Shown in pieces: positions 26,099 to 38,184 of a stretch of 64,000 nt of DNA. This DNA is from Propionicimonas sp. (GTDB lineage: Bacteria > Actinomycetota > Actinomycetes > Propionibacteriales > Propionibacteriaceae), in assembly GCA_013791955.1 (NCBI GenBank), contig VMSW01000007.1, positions 806,001 to 870,000 of the forward strand. The letters are read 5' to 3'. Every line of letters begins with the position of its first letter. The first letter of the stretch is position 1. The position numbers and the translations under genes were made by a program. Below the pieces are notes generated by a model. It made no database searches. It was not told the DNA's origin and saw only the letters and a list, made by a program, of their open reading frames with translations.

Positions 26099-28258
26099 GT
26101 GAACGAACCCACCCGAGATCGCGGTGACTCCGAGGAGCGCCGCTCGCGGCCAGACGGCCCAGCGGGCGGACGTGCCCGGACTCCGAAGAGCGGTCCCCGA
26201 AACGAAGGACGAGGGGCTCGCGACGGTGCTCCCCGTGGTAGCGGCGGATCGGCTCAACGCGGCGATCGGCCCTTCGGCGGTAACAGTCGCGGCCGTTCCG
26301 ACGATAACTCTCGGAGCTCTGCTGGCAAGGCCGGCCCGCGCGCGTCCTCTGGACGTAGCTGGAGCAATGGCCCTGGCGGTGGCGATTCCCGCGGTAATCG
26401 CGATTCCCGTCCGAGTGGTTCGTGGATTAGCGATCGGGATTCGCGGCCCAGGACCGGTGACCGCGAATCCGGCGGCAGTCGTGACTCGCGTCCCAGCAGT
26501 TCCTGGAGCAATGACCGCGGCCCCCGTAGTGGTGGCGGCGATCGCGATTCGCGTCCCAGCAGTTCCTGGAATAACGATCGCGGCCCCCGTAGCGGCGGCG
26601 GCGATCGCGATTCCCGTGGCAGCCGTGACTCGCGTCCCAGCAGTTCCTGGAGCAACGATCGCGGCCCCCGTAGTGGTGGCGGCGATCGGGATTCCCGTGG
26701 CAGTCGCGATTCGCGTCCCAGCAGTTCCTGGAGCAATGACCGCGGCCCTCGTAGTGGTGGCGGCAGTCGCGATTCGCGTCCCAGCAGTTCCTGGAGCAAC
26801 GATCGTGGCCCTCGTAGTGGTGGCGGCAGTCGCGATTCGCGTCCCAGCAGTTCCTGGAGTAACGACCGCGGCCCCCGTGGCGGTGGCGGCGATCGCGATT
26901 CCCGTGGCAGCCGGGATTCGCGTCCCAGCAGTTCCTGGAATAACGACCGCGGCCCCCGTAGCGGCGGCGGCGATCGCGATTCCCGTGGCAGCCGTGACTC
27001 GCGTCCCAGCAGTTCCTGGAGCAACGACCGCGGCCCCCGTAGCGGCGGCGGCGATCGAGATTCCCGTGGCAGCCGTGACTCGCGTCCCAGCAGTTCCTGG
27101 AGCAACGACCGCGGCCCCCGTGGCGGTGGCGGCGATCGCGATTCCCGTGGCAGCCGTGACTCGCGTCCCAGCAGTTCCTGGAGTAACGACCGCGGCCCCC
27201 GTGGCGGTGGCGGCGATCGCGATTCCCGTCCCAGCAGTTCCTGGAGCAACGACCGCGACCGGGGCGAGCGCACTGAGACCTTCAGAGCGCGTCCACCCCG
27301 CCGCGAGGAGCTCCAGGGCTTCCGCGCACCAGCGCTTCCCAAGGACCTCGACTTACGGGATCTGCCTCGTGGCGTTCGAGCCGAGTTGCGGAGCTTGTCC
27401 CCCGAGAAGGCTGAGATCGTTGGCGGCCACCTCCTGATGGCAGGTCGGTTGATCGATGCCGAGCCCGCCGATGCTCATCAGCATGCACTTGCGGCCAAGC
27501 ATGCGGCCTCTCGCTTGCCGATCGTCCGCGAGGCCGTCGGCGAGACCGCCTACGCCTCAGCTAGTTACGCCGAAGCGCTAGCGGAGTTCCGTGCGCTGCG
27601 TCGGATGACTGGCACGGACGAGTATGTGCCCGCAATGGCCGACTGTGAGCGGGCCCTTGGACGCTACCAGGCAGCCCTGAAACTGGTGAGGGAAGGCCTG
27701 GCCACCGAGCCCGAGGTGCCCGCACTAGTGGAGCTGCGGCTGGTGGAAGCCGGCGTGCGCGCCGAAACCGGGCAGCTGGCCGAAGCGCTGCGGCTGCTTC
27801 AGGCCGAGATCGAGGCCACCGGACAGCGGGGGCCAAGGGTAGCCCGCGCCAGGCTGCGTTACGCCTATGCCGACCTGCTCGAAAACAGCGGTCAAGTGGA
27901 AGCCGCCGAGCGCTGGTTCGAGGCCGCAGCTGGTCTTGACACAGATGACGCGACTGATGCCGCAGACCGGGTCGCGCGCTTGCGTGGCGTCGTGATCGAG
28001 TTCGACGACTCCGAAGACGATGACTCCGAAGACGATGACTTCGAAGAGGGCGACTCCGAAGGCGACAGTTACGAAGATGACAGCCTCGAAGGCGACAGCT
28101 TTAGAGACGACACTGTTGAAGGTGACCTCGGCCAAGGCGACGACTCCTCGACCCAGGAGCCTGTGGTTGCGGACCTGGTTGAGCCGGAGGCTGTGGCTGA
28201 AGACGCCGTGCCGACCGATCTGGCCAAGGATGGGTCTGCCGACGGGGACGAAGGCTGA
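26099..28258 (+). CDS. TPR protein with long Arg/Ser/Gly/Asp repeat region and acidic tail
   Basis: 719 aa in three parts. Residues 1-~390 are low-complexity and rich in R, S, G, D; within them residues ~127-388 hold eleven copies of S-R-D-S-R-P-S-S-S-W-[SN]-N-D-R-G-P-R in 21- or 27-residue periods. Residues ~400-625 are helical with TPR-like pairs (Y-A-E-A-L-A-E-F-R-A-L-R-R and A-L-G-R-Y-Q-A-A-L-K-L-V-R). Residues ~630-719 are very acidic (D-D-S-E-D-D-D runs). The GTG start has GGGCAGG upstream. Position matches the TPR gene (Rv1691-like) between tyrS and the HAD gene in other actinobacteria. Role unknown; the basic repeats adjacent to rRNA suggest RNA binding, as inference only. Confidence 0.85.
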   Translation: MNEPTRDRGDSEERRSRPDGPAGGRARTPKSGPRNEGRGARDGAPRGSGGSAQRGDRPFGGNSRGRSDDNSRSSAGKAGPRASSGRSWSNGPGGGDSRGNRDSRPSGSWISDRDSRPRTGDRESGGSRDSRPSSSWSNDRGPRSGGGDRDSRPSSSWNNDRGPRSGGGDRDSRGSRDSRPSSSWSNDRGPRSGGGDRDSRGSRDSRPSSSWSNDRGPRSGGGSRDSRPSSSWSNDRGPRSGGGSRDSRPSSSWSNDRGPRGGGGDRDSRGSRDSRPSSSWNNDRGPRSGGGDRDSRGSRDSRPSSSWSNDRGPRSGGGDRDSRGSRDSRPSSSWSNDRGPRGGGGDRDSRGSRDSRPSSSWSNDRGPRGGGGDRDSRPSSSWSNDRDRGERTETFRARPPRREELQGFRAPALPKDLDLRDLPRGVRAELRSLSPEKAEIVGGHLLMAGRLIDAEPADAHQHALAAKHAASRLPIVREAVGETAYASASYAEALAEFRALRRMTGTDEYVPAMADCERALGRYQAALKLVREGLATEPEVPALVELRLVEAGVRAETGQLAEALRLLQAEIEATGQRGPRVARARLRYAYADLLENSGQVEAAERWFEAAAGLDTDDATDAADRVARLRGVVIEFDDSEDDDSEDDDFEEGDSEGDSYEDDSLEGDSFRDDTVEGDLGQGDDSSTQEPVVADLVEPEAVAEDAVPTDLAKDGSADGDEG
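26477..27264 (+). repeat. In-frame 63/81-bp tandem repeat array (11 units)
   Basis: The DNA unit centres on CGTCCCAGCAGTTCCTGGAG and recurs eleven times. Units are 63 bp or, when they carry an extra D-R-D-S-R-G block, 81 bp. Copies differ by silent changes and by Ser/Asn or Ser/Gly swaps, which indicates growth by recombination or slippage plus selection on the protein. All length differences are multiples of three. Confidence 0.92.
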
Positions 28259-28268
28259 GCGGGAAATC

Positions 28269-29261
28269 GTGTCCGCACTCATCGACGTTTACGACACAGC
28301 ACTGTTCGACCTGGACGGGGTGATCTACCTCGGTCCAAAGGTAGTGCCTGGCGCAGCCGAAGCGATGGCGGAGCTGCGCCGGCGCGAAAAGACGGTGATG
28401 TACGTGACCAACAACGCGGCGCGTCCTGTTCAGGTGGTCATCGACCAACTGAACCGCCTCGGAATCTCCGCGGATGTCGACAACGTGCTGACCAGCGCGC
28501 AGGTCGCGGCTGCTGCTTTGCAGGCCGAGCTTCCAGCCGGCGCGAGAGTGCTGGTGTGCGGGAGCGCCAACCTGGCGGTCCTGATGGGCGAAGCTGGATT
28601 CCAGGTGGTGGCGGGTGCTGACGATCATCCAGCAGCGGTGATCCAGGGCTACGACCCCGACCTGAGCTGGCGTCAGCTGGACGAGGCCGCCTTGGCAATT
28701 CAACAGGGCGCTGGATGGTACGCGACCAATGCCGACGCCTCGCGTCCGACTGACCGAGGGCTGGTCCCCGGAGTGGGCGGGGCAATCGCATTGTTGAGCA
28801 CCGCGCTTGGGGGAGCCCCGATGGTCTTCGGCAAGCCCTACCGGCCGATGCTGACTGAGGCCCTACGAAGGACTGGTGCCAAGCACCCGATCTTCGTCGG
28901 CGACCGGCTTGATACCGACATCGTCGGGGCCGTCGCTGCTGGTATTCCCTCACTGCTGGTCCTCAGCGGTGCGCACGGCAAAGGCGACCTGGTGAGCGCC
29001 ACGCCGGCTGCGCATCCAAGCTGCATCGGAGCTGATGTGACAGCACTGTTGAAGCCACCGCGTACCGCCAACGTAACCCTGGGCCGAGCCACATGCGGCA
29101 ACCAGAGTGCCGCGGTTGTCGCCGGGAAGGTCACCATCACCTCCGTTCCTGCGACGCAGGAGGAACAGTTGGATGCGTTGTGGGCGCTGACTCAGCTGGC
29201 CTGGGGTGATCCCCAACTCGATGCCAGTGAGGCGTTGTCGGTTCTAGAACTGCTGCCCTGA
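28269..29261 (+). CDS. HAD-IIA family hydrolase with C-terminal extension
   Basis: 330-aa HAD phosphatase of the NagD/phosphoglycolate-phosphatase-like type. Motif I is F-D-L-D-G-V-I-Y, motif II V-T-N-N-A-A-R-P, then G-K-P-Y-R-P-M and G-D-R-L-D-T-D-I. The last ~70 residues after the HAD fold (from T-A-N-V-T-L-G) form an extra region. The GTG at 28269 is chosen because the longer open frame runs back through the acidic tail of the upstream gene. It is the counterpart of the HAD gene following the TPR gene in M. tuberculosis (Rv1692, described as a glycerol-3-phosphate phosphatase). Confidence 0.88.
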   Translation: MSALIDVYDTALFDLDGVIYLGPKVVPGAAEAMAELRRREKTVMYVTNNAARPVQVVIDQLNRLGISADVDNVLTSAQVAAAALQAELPAGARVLVCGSANLAVLMGEAGFQVVAGADDHPAAVIQGYDPDLSWRQLDEAALAIQQGAGWYATNADASRPTDRGLVPGVGGAIALLSTALGGAPMVFGKPYRPMLTEALRRTGAKHPIFVGDRLDTDIVGAVAAGIPSLLVLSGAHGKGDLVSATPAAHPSCIGADVTALLKPPRTANVTLGRATCGNQSAAVVAGKVTITSVPATQEEQLDALWALTQLAWGDPQLDASEALSVLELLP

Positions 29262-29313
29262 CCAAACCCGGTCGGGCTATCGTTGTCCGACCGCCGAGCA
29301 ACAAGGAGACGAA

Positions 29314-29907
29314 GTGGATGCCACCGGCCGCACATCGGTAGCAGGCGACCTCGCCCTGGTTGCCGTCTTCGGTGCCCTGATTACCGCGTTCTCGATCGTG
29401 CCTGCGATCCCGATTGGGATCGGGGTGCCAATCACCCTGCAAACGCTTGCCGTCGTGCTGGCCGGGCTCGTGCTCGGTCCGTGGCGCGGCTTTTTGGCGA
29501 CCCTGCTCTACATCGCGGTGGGCTTGGCTGGCTTGCCGGTTTTTGCCGCTGGGGTCGCTGGTCCGGCGGTCTTCGGCAAGGCCTCAATCGGCTACCTGTT
29601 GGCCTTCCCACTGGGCGCGCTGCTCGCTGGCCTGATCGCCAAGCTGGTCGTGAACTGGCGCGGTGCAAAGCAATACCTAGGGTTCTTCATTGCCGGCCTG
29701 GCCGCGTCGGTGGTGATTCACGGATTCGGGATCGTGGGTCTCATTCTCGGTGTCGCCCACCTGGCCCCGTCCGCAGCCTTCCTGGTCGACCTGGCCTTCT
29801 GGCCCGGTGATCTGGCCAAGATGTTTGTTGCCGCAGCGATTGCTGTAGCCGTCCACCGTGCGTTCCCGGCCGTGCTGGGCACCCGACGTGTTCCGGTGAC
29901 GGCTTGA
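29314..29907 (+). CDS. bioY: Biotin ECF transporter S component
   Basis: 197-aa integral membrane protein with about six hydrophobic segments. The BioY hallmarks are P-I-G-I-G-V-P-I-T-L-Q-T in the first third and the G-P-A-V-F-G-K-A-S-I-G-Y-L segment. It is the high-affinity biotin-binding subunit of a group-II-like or dedicated ECF transporter. The GTG start is preceded by AAGGAG at 5 bases. The next two genes encode the ATPase and the T component, so the BioYMN set is complete. Confidence 0.92.
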   Translation: MDATGRTSVAGDLALVAVFGALITAFSIVPAIPIGIGVPITLQTLAVVLAGLVLGPWRGFLATLLYIAVGLAGLPVFAAGVAGPAVFGKASIGYLLAFPLGALLAGLIAKLVVNWRGAKQYLGFFIAGLAASVVIHGFGIVGLILGVAHLAPSAAFLVDLAFWPGDLAKMFVAAAIAVAVHRAFPAVLGTRRVPVTA

Positions 29908-29908
29908 G

Positions 29909-30610
29909 TTGATCGAGCTTCGACAGGCCGCAGTCTCCATCGTCCTGCCCGGCGCTGGACCGGTGCGGACGAAGGACTTGCTGCATCCCACCAGCCTTGA
30001 GTTGACTGAGCCGCGGATCGCGGTTATCGGGGCCAACGGCTCAGGCAAGTCCACGTTGCTGCGCCTGCTCAATGGGCTTGTCCTCCCCAGCGCAGGCGAG
30101 GTGCGGGTCCACGGCCTAGACACCAAGCGCCAGGGCCGACAGGTTCGACGACTGGTGGGCTTCGTCTTCACCGATCCCTTGGCTCAGCTGGTGTTGGCCA
30201 CGCCGATCGATGATGTCGAGCTTTCCTTGCGTCCACTGATCAAAGGCCGGACCGAGCGACGAGCCGAAGCCGCCCAGTTGCTGGCTGAGCGGGGACTGAA
30301 CGAGGTGGCTGAGCAGAGCGTCTACGACCTCTCGGGGGGTGAACGGCAACTGGTCGCATTCACCTCGGTGCTCGCAGCCGGCCCGCAGATTCTGGTGGCT
30401 GACGAGCCCACCACGCTGCTGGATCTGCGCAATCGGAATCGAGTGCGCCAGGTGCTCGCCGAGCTGGATCAGCAGGTGATCCTGGCCACTCATGACTTGG
30501 AACTCGCCGCTGAAGCCGACCGGGTCCTGGTTGTCGACCAGGGCCGGGTAGTAGCTGATGACACCCCCAAAGCCGCGATTGCTGCCTACTTGAGGCTCGT
30601 GCAGGAATGA
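29909..30610 (+). CDS. bioM: Biotin ECF transporter ATPase
   Basis: 233-aa ABC ATPase. Walker A is G-A-N-G-S-G-K-S-T, the Q-loop region follows, the signature is Y-D-L-S-G-G-E-R-Q-L, Walker B is I-L-V-A-D-E-P, and the H-loop is I-L-A-T-H-D-L. It energises BioYN. The likely start is TTG at 29909, one base after the bioY stop; L-I-E-L-R-Q-A-A-V fits the family N-terminus. Its stop overlaps bioN by 4 bp. Confidence 0.92.
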   Translation: MIELRQAAVSIVLPGAGPVRTKDLLHPTSLELTEPRIAVIGANGSGKSTLLRLLNGLVLPSAGEVRVHGLDTKRQGRQVRRLVGFVFTDPLAQLVLATPIDDVELSLRPLIKGRTERRAEAAQLLAERGLNEVAEQSVYDLSGGERQLVAFTSVLAAGPQILVADEPTTLLDLRNRNRVRQVLAELDQQVILATHDLELAAEADRVLVVDQGRVVADDTPKAAIAAYLRLVQE

Positions 30611-31209
30611 ACCTCTTCGGGCTTTACGTGCCAGCGATCAGCTGGCTGCACCGGCTTGGCGCTGGCTGGAAGTACCTGCTGCTGTTGCTGCTGACGGTGC
30701 CGGTGTTGGCCTGGGCCAAGCCAGGACCCAGCCTGATTGCTTTGGCCGTGGCCATGGTGCTGCTGGTCAGCGCGCGGTTACGACCATTGACGGCGTGGGC
30801 GCTGCCCCTTGGCTTTTGGCTGGTGGCGGCGTCTTTGGCCGCATATCAGCTGCTCGTCGGCCAAACCGAGCTGGCGGTGGTCGTCGTGGCCAATCTGATC
30901 ACGGCCGTCTACGCCAGCCGCCTGCTGACCATGACCACACCGGGAGCCGTGCTGATTGATGCGCTGGTTAGTGGTCTGCGTCCACTGCGTCGTCTCGGCG
31001 TGAACCCCGAACTGGTGGGATTGGCAATCGCGGTGATGCTGCGTTCGGTGCCGCTGCTGCTCGACAGCTTCACCCAGGTGCGCCAAGCGGCCCAGGCGCG
31101 AGGCCGAGAACGAAACCTGTTTGCACAGGTAACGCCGGTGGTCGTCCGCGCGGTGGGGCACGCCCAAGCCACCGGCGCGGCGCTGGCGGCCCGGGGGCTG
31201 GGCGAATGA
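30607..31209 (+). CDS. bioN: Biotin ECF transporter transmembrane T component
   Basis: 200-aa EcfT-family membrane protein with about five hydrophobic helices. The cytosolic coupling region carries Q-A-A-Q-A-R-G-R-E-R and the terminal A-A-R-G-L-G-E, which correspond to the Ala-Arg-Gly type motifs that contact the ATPase. The ATGA overlap with bioM indicates translational coupling. Confidence 0.9.
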   Translation: MNLFGLYVPAISWLHRLGAGWKYLLLLLLTVPVLAWAKPGPSLIALAVAMVLLVSARLRPLTAWALPLGFWLVAASLAAYQLLVGQTELAVVVVANLITAVYASRLLTMTTPGAVLIDALVSGLRPLRRLGVNPELVGLAIAVMLRSVPLLLDSFTQVRQAAQARGRERNLFAQVTPVVVRAVGHAQATGAALAARGLGE

Positions 31210-31233
31210 GCTGCGGGCTTTAGAATGGCGCCC

Positions 31234-31398
31234 GTGAGTGAAACCGCGCCGACGCCACCGCCCGAGACCGGAGTGCCCCAGCTCGACGAAGTGCTGACGC
31301 TGGTTGACCTGAGCGGCCCGGTGGCCGAACATCCTGAACAACTGAGCGTCGCGGTAGAGGCGCTGCAACAGGCGTTGCGTACCCCGCCCCAGAGTTGA
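31234..31398 (+). CDS. Small conserved-position protein, 54 aa
   Basis: GTG-started frame encoding M-S-E-T-A-P-T-P-P-P-E-T-G-V, then L-D-E-V-L-T-L-V-D-L, ending L-Q-Q-A-L-R-T-P-P-Q-S. It is acidic, likely helical in the middle, with no signal or membrane segment. Its stop overlaps the tlyA TTG start (TTGA), so it is likely translated and coupled. M. tuberculosis also has a tiny unknown gene directly before tlyA (Rv1693), which supports it as a real, position-conserved gene. Function unknown. Confidence 0.75.
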   Translation: MSETAPTPPPETGVPQLDEVLTLVDLSGPVAEHPEQLSVAVEALQQALRTPPQS

Positions 31399-32123
31399 GT
31401 TCCCGACTCGATCGCGAGCTGGTTGCTCGGGGCTTGGCCCGCTCGCGGCAACAGGCCCAAGAGGCGATCCGCGCCGGCCAGGTGAGCGTCAACGGAACGC
31501 CGGCCAAGCGCAGCTCGCTCAACGTCGCGCCGACTGACCAACTGAGTGTGGCGGTCATTGACCCCTACGTTTCCCGGGCAGCCCACAAACTCGCTGGCGC
31601 GCTGGCGGCGTCCGGGCTGGAAGTGCCGCCTCGGGTGCTGGACGCCGGTGCGAGCACCGGCGGCTTCACCCAGGTATTGCTCCAGTCCGGAGCGGAGCGG
31701 GTCTATGCCGTTGATGTCGGCCACGACCAGCTGGTTGCCGAGCTGCGGGCCGACCCGCGAGTGACGGTCCGTGAGCGCCTCAACTTGCGCGACCTTGGTC
31801 TGGAACACCTGGACGGTTCGCCGGTAGATCTGGTGGTGGCCGATGTCTCCTTCATTTCCCTCAAGCTGCTGCTGGTGCCGCTTTTTGCCGTCCTCACCCC
31901 AGACGGACGGGCGCTACTGCTGGTCAAGCCGCAGTTCGAAGTCGGACGGGCTGGTCTGGACGACCATGGCGTGGTGCAGGATCGGTTGCTGCAGGAGAGT
32001 GCCGTTGCTGAAGTGATTCAAGCGGCGCAGGCATTGGGGTGGCGATCGGTCTGGCAGGGCCGCAGCCAACTTCCTGGCGAATCGGGCAATGTGGAGTACT
32101 TCGTGGAGTTCGCCCGCGACTAG
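31395..32123 (+). CDS. tlyA: TlyA-type 16S/23S rRNA (cytidine-2'-O)-methyltransferase
   Basis: 242-aa protein with an N-terminal S4 domain (S-S-R-L-D-R-E-L-V-A-R-G-L-A-R-S-R) followed by an FtsJ-like methyltransferase domain. The AdoMet site is D-A-G-A-S-T-G-G-F-T. TlyA proteins methylate 16S C1409 and 23S C1920 and thereby sensitise ribosomes to capreomycin-type drugs. The TTG start overlaps the preceding stop. Family naming as hemolysin is historical. Confidence 0.92.
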   Translation: MSSRLDRELVARGLARSRQQAQEAIRAGQVSVNGTPAKRSSLNVAPTDQLSVAVIDPYVSRAAHKLAGALAASGLEVPPRVLDAGASTGGFTQVLLQSGAERVYAVDVGHDQLVAELRADPRVTVRERLNLRDLGLEHLDGSPVDLVVADVSFISLKLLLVPLFAVLTPDGRALLLVKPQFEVGRAGLDDHGVVQDRLLQESAVAEVIQAAQALGWRSVWQGRSQLPGESGNVEYFVEFARD

Positions 32124-32196
32124 CGCTGAAAACCGAGTTATCCACAACCCGATCGCACATCTGGACGCCGGGACGTGGAATGCCGCCAAGTCGGAC

Positions 32197-32202
32197 TAGG
32201 GT
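32197..32202 (+). promoter_or_regulatory. Candidate leaderless -10 box for NAD kinase gene
   Basis: TAGGGT is followed after 7 bases by the GTG at 32210. There is no Shine-Dalgarno sequence between them. Confidence 0.5.
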
Positions 32203-32209
32203 TTGCTGC

Positions 32210-33131
32210 GTGAGCCCGAAGACCAGGCAGGTCGCGCTGACCATCCATCCGTATCGTCCGGCCGCCGTATCTGCGGCGGTCGAGTTTGTGCTCGGCATGA
32301 GCGCCCGGGGCGTTTCGTGCTTGGCCAACGCCGAGGACCGTCAACGCCTTACCGAACACACCCCCGATGCACTTCTCGATGGGCTGGAAGCGGCCGACGT
32401 CGAGTGCGAGCTGATGGTGGTTTTCGGCGGCGATGGCAACATTCTGCGGGCCGCCGAGTGGGCCGTCCCTCGGGGAGTGCCAGTGATGGGCGTGAACCTT
32501 GGGCACGTCGGGTTCCTGGCCGAGCTGGAGCCCTACGAGGTGCCGGCCCTGATCGAGCATGTGGCCAGCGGCGATTATCAGGTCGAGGAACGGATGACGA
32601 TCGAGGCCGTTGTTCGCGATGCCCCCGCTGGCGTCGAGGTTTGGCGTTCCTTTGCCGTGAACGAGGTCTCGTTGGAGAAACTCGCCCGCGAGCGGATGCT
32701 CGAAGTGCTGGTGAGAATCGATGGGCGCCCGCTATCGCGGTGGGCGACCGATGGGGTCCTCGTCGCGACCCCGACCGGTTCTACGGCTTATGCCTTTTCG
32801 GCTCATGGTCCGGTGATTTGGCCGGAGCTGTCGGCGCTGCTGCTGGTGCCCTTGAGCGCCCACGCGCTGTTTGCTCGTCCACTCGTGCTTTCTGATTCAA
32901 CGGTGGTCGCCATCGAGGTGCTGCCGGTTCCCGAAGCCGCTGGGGGCGTCGTCTGGTGCGATGGCCGGCGCTCGTTTGACGTGTCCGGTGGGATGGAAAT
33001 CGAGGTTCGGCGCTCCGAGCGCCCCCTGCGTTTGGCGCGAATCGACGAACAACCCTTCGTCGAGCGGCTGGTGCGCAAGTTCGGCCTGCCGGTGGACGGT
33101 TGGCGCGGCGCTGCGGAACGAGACGCCGCGC

Positions 33132-33142
<11 letters not shown>
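32210..33142 (+). CDS. nadK: NAD kinase
   Basis: 310-aa ATP/polyphosphate-dependent NAD+ kinase (ppnK), producing NADP+. V-V-F-G-G-D-G-N-I-L-R-A is the GGDG nucleotide site and T-P-T-G-S-T-A-Y-A-F-S-A-H-G-P is the second conserved block. The GTG at 32210 gives the expected N-terminus and follows a -10 box; the open frame to 32039 lies inside tlyA. The recN start overlaps its end by 11 bp. Confidence 0.94.
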
Positions 33143-36571
<3,429 letters not shown>

Positions 36572-36575
36572 ACTG

Positions 36576-37265
36576 ATGATCCGCCTGCTGGCTCCGGACG
36601 AAATCGGCGACCGCAGCCAGCTGTGGCCGCTGATCGAACATGCGGTGCTGGCTAGCGGCAACGTTTGTGACTTCGTGGTCGACACGGTGCGCACCCCGGA
36701 CGGTGGCTCAATGACCCGGCAATACACGCTGCACCCCGGTGCCGTGGGCGTGATCGCCTGGGATGAGGCCGATCGAATCGCGGTGGTGTTGCAGTACCGC
36801 CACCCCGTGGCCCATCAGTTGGTTGAACCACCGGCGGGCCTACTCGACCAAGGCGGCGAGGACTACCTGGCCGCAGCTCAACGGGAACTCGCCGAAGAAG
36901 CTGGCCTGGCCGCCGCCGACTGGCGGGTGCTGGTGGACATGTTCACCACCCCGGGCGCCAACCAGGAGTCGGTACGGATCTATCTGGCCCGCGGCCTGTC
37001 GCCAGCACCGGTGCCTGCGGGTTTCGTGGCCGAATCCGAAGAGGCGGCGATGGAAGTCGCGTGGGCGGCGCGGGCAGACCTGGTGGCTGCAGTCCTGGCC
37101 GGGCGGCTGCAGAATCCGGTGATGGTGGCCGGGGTGTTGGCCCTTGAGGTGGCCCGGCTGGGCGACGGCTTGGACGTGCTGCGTCCCGCCGAAGCGGATT
37201 GGCCGGCCCGACGGGCGTGGGAGGCTCAGAATCGGGAGCTGAAAGATGCCGCCAACCCCGGCTGA
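36576..37265 (+). CDS. Nudix hydrolase, ADP-ribose pyrophosphatase-like
   Basis: 229-aa Nudix protein. The Nudix box is G-L-L-D-Q-G-G-E-D-Y-L-A-A-A-Q-R-E-L-A-E-E-A-G read in pieces, with the catalytic R-E-L-A-E-E-A-G at its core. An N-terminal beta domain (V-V-D-T-V-R-T-P-D-G-G) is typical of ADP-ribose pyrophosphatases. M-T-R-Q-Y-T-L and V-L-Q-Y-R-H-P also fit. ATG 36576 has GGAAG 8 bases upstream; 36561 is an alternative start inside pyrG. The xerD ATG lies inside its 3' end. Confidence 0.88.
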   Translation: MIRLLAPDEIGDRSQLWPLIEHAVLASGNVCDFVVDTVRTPDGGSMTRQYTLHPGAVGVIAWDEADRIAVVLQYRHPVAHQLVEPPAGLLDQGGEDYLAAAQRELAEEAGLAAADWRVLVDMFTTPGANQESVRIYLARGLSPAPVPAGFVAESEEAAMEVAWAARADLVAAVLAGRLQNPVMVAGVLALEVARLGDGLDVLRPAEADWPARRAWEAQNRELKDAANPG

Positions 37266-38184
37266 GCGGCTGATTCGCGGTTTCCTGGACCACCTGGCCG
37301 TCGAACGCGGCGCCTCGGTGAACACAGTGGGGGCCTATCGTCGCGATCTCAACCACTATCTGGAGTTTCTGAACGAGCGGGGGATCGACGATCTGCGCGC
37401 GGTCACCCCAGGTGAAGTAAGTGGCTTCCTGGTCTGGTTGCAGACTGAGGCTGGGCAGCGAAAAGCCGTCTCGGTGAGCAGCGCCACCCGGGCCCTGGCT
37501 GCGGTGCGATCGCTGCACGCCTTCGTCACCGGTGAGGGCGTGACTTTGCTCAGCCCGGCTGCCGAGGTGCATCCCCCCAAAGGTCGGCGCCGCCTCCCCA
37601 AAGCGCTGAGCTTGACTCAACTTCAGGCGTTGCTGGCCACGCCGGATCCGAGCACTCCTACCGGGCTGCGCGACGCCGCTTTGCTTGAATTGCTGTACGG
37701 CACGGGGGCGCGGATCTCTGAAGTGCTGGCGATTGATGTGGATGAGGCCACTTCGTTGTTGGCCCATCCCGATGGTGGCTTGCGCATATTCGGCAAAGGC
37801 CGCAAGGAGCGCATCGTGCCGGTGGGCAGTTTCGCGAGGAAGGCTGTTGAGGATTGGCTGGTGCGTGGACGCCCGGTCTTCGCTCAGGCGGCCACTCGGC
37901 CATCCCCGGCGCTGTTGCTCAACAGTCTGGGGCGAAGACTCAGCCGACAAAGCGCCTGGCAGTTGCTGCATGCCGCCGGCGTGGCTGCCGAACTCCCCGG
38001 GGAGATCTCGCCGCACACGCTGCGCCATACCTTCGCCACCCATCTGTTGGACGGCGGCGCTGACGTCCGGGTGGTGCAGGAGTTGCTCGGGCATGCCTCG
38101 GTGACCACCACTCAGATTTACACGTTGGTGACGGCCGAGCACTTGCGTGAAGTGTTCTTGGCGGCCCACCCGCGAGCCAGATGA
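37246..38184 (+). CDS. xerD: Site-specific tyrosine recombinase XerD
   Basis: 312-aa recombinase that resolves chromosome dimers at dif. The catalytic set is complete: Arg in G-T-G-A-R-I-S-E-V, Lys in G-K-G-R-K-E-R, His-x-x-Arg in H-T-L-R-H-T-F-A-T-H-L-L, His in L-G-H-A-S-V-T-T-T and the nucleophile Tyr in Q-I-Y-T-L-V. The N-terminal SAM-like core-binding domain begins L-I-R-G-F-L-D-H-L. Its neighbourhood (pyrG, Nudix before; parA, scpAB after) is the standard actinobacterial xerD locus, so it is housekeeping rather than a mobile-element integrase. Confidence 0.93.
   Translation: MPPTPAERLIRGFLDHLAVERGASVNTVGAYRRDLNHYLEFLNERGIDDLRAVTPGEVSGFLVWLQTEAGQRKAVSVSSATRALAAVRSLHAFVTGEGVTLLSPAAEVHPPKGRRRLPKALSLTQLQALLATPDPSTPTGLRDAALLELLYGTGARISEVLAIDVDEATSLLAHPDGGLRIFGKGRKERIVPVGSFARKAVEDWLVRGRPVFAQAATRPSPALLLNSLGRRLSRQSAWQLLHAAGVAAELPGEISPHTLRHTFATHLLDGGADVRVVQELLGHASVTTTQIYTLVTAEHLREVFLAAHPRAR

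Noticed and set aside
26124-27437. A 437-aa frame (+1) and a 362-aa antisense frame across the repeat array
   Set aside because: Both arise because the repeat units are multiples of three and GC-rich, which keeps alternative frames open. The real frame has a ribosome-binding site, continues into a TPR domain and has conserved locus position.
29265-29300. GGTCGG/CCGACC hairpin between the HAD gene and bioY as a riboswitch or biotin operator
   Set aside because: It is a short stem with no known riboswitch core and no BirA- or BioQ-like site; it may be a weak terminator.
37246-38184. Tyrosine recombinase as a sign of an integrated element
   Set aside because: It is in the standard pyrG-Nudix-xerD-parA-scpAB order and has no att repeats, tRNA or cargo genes nearby.
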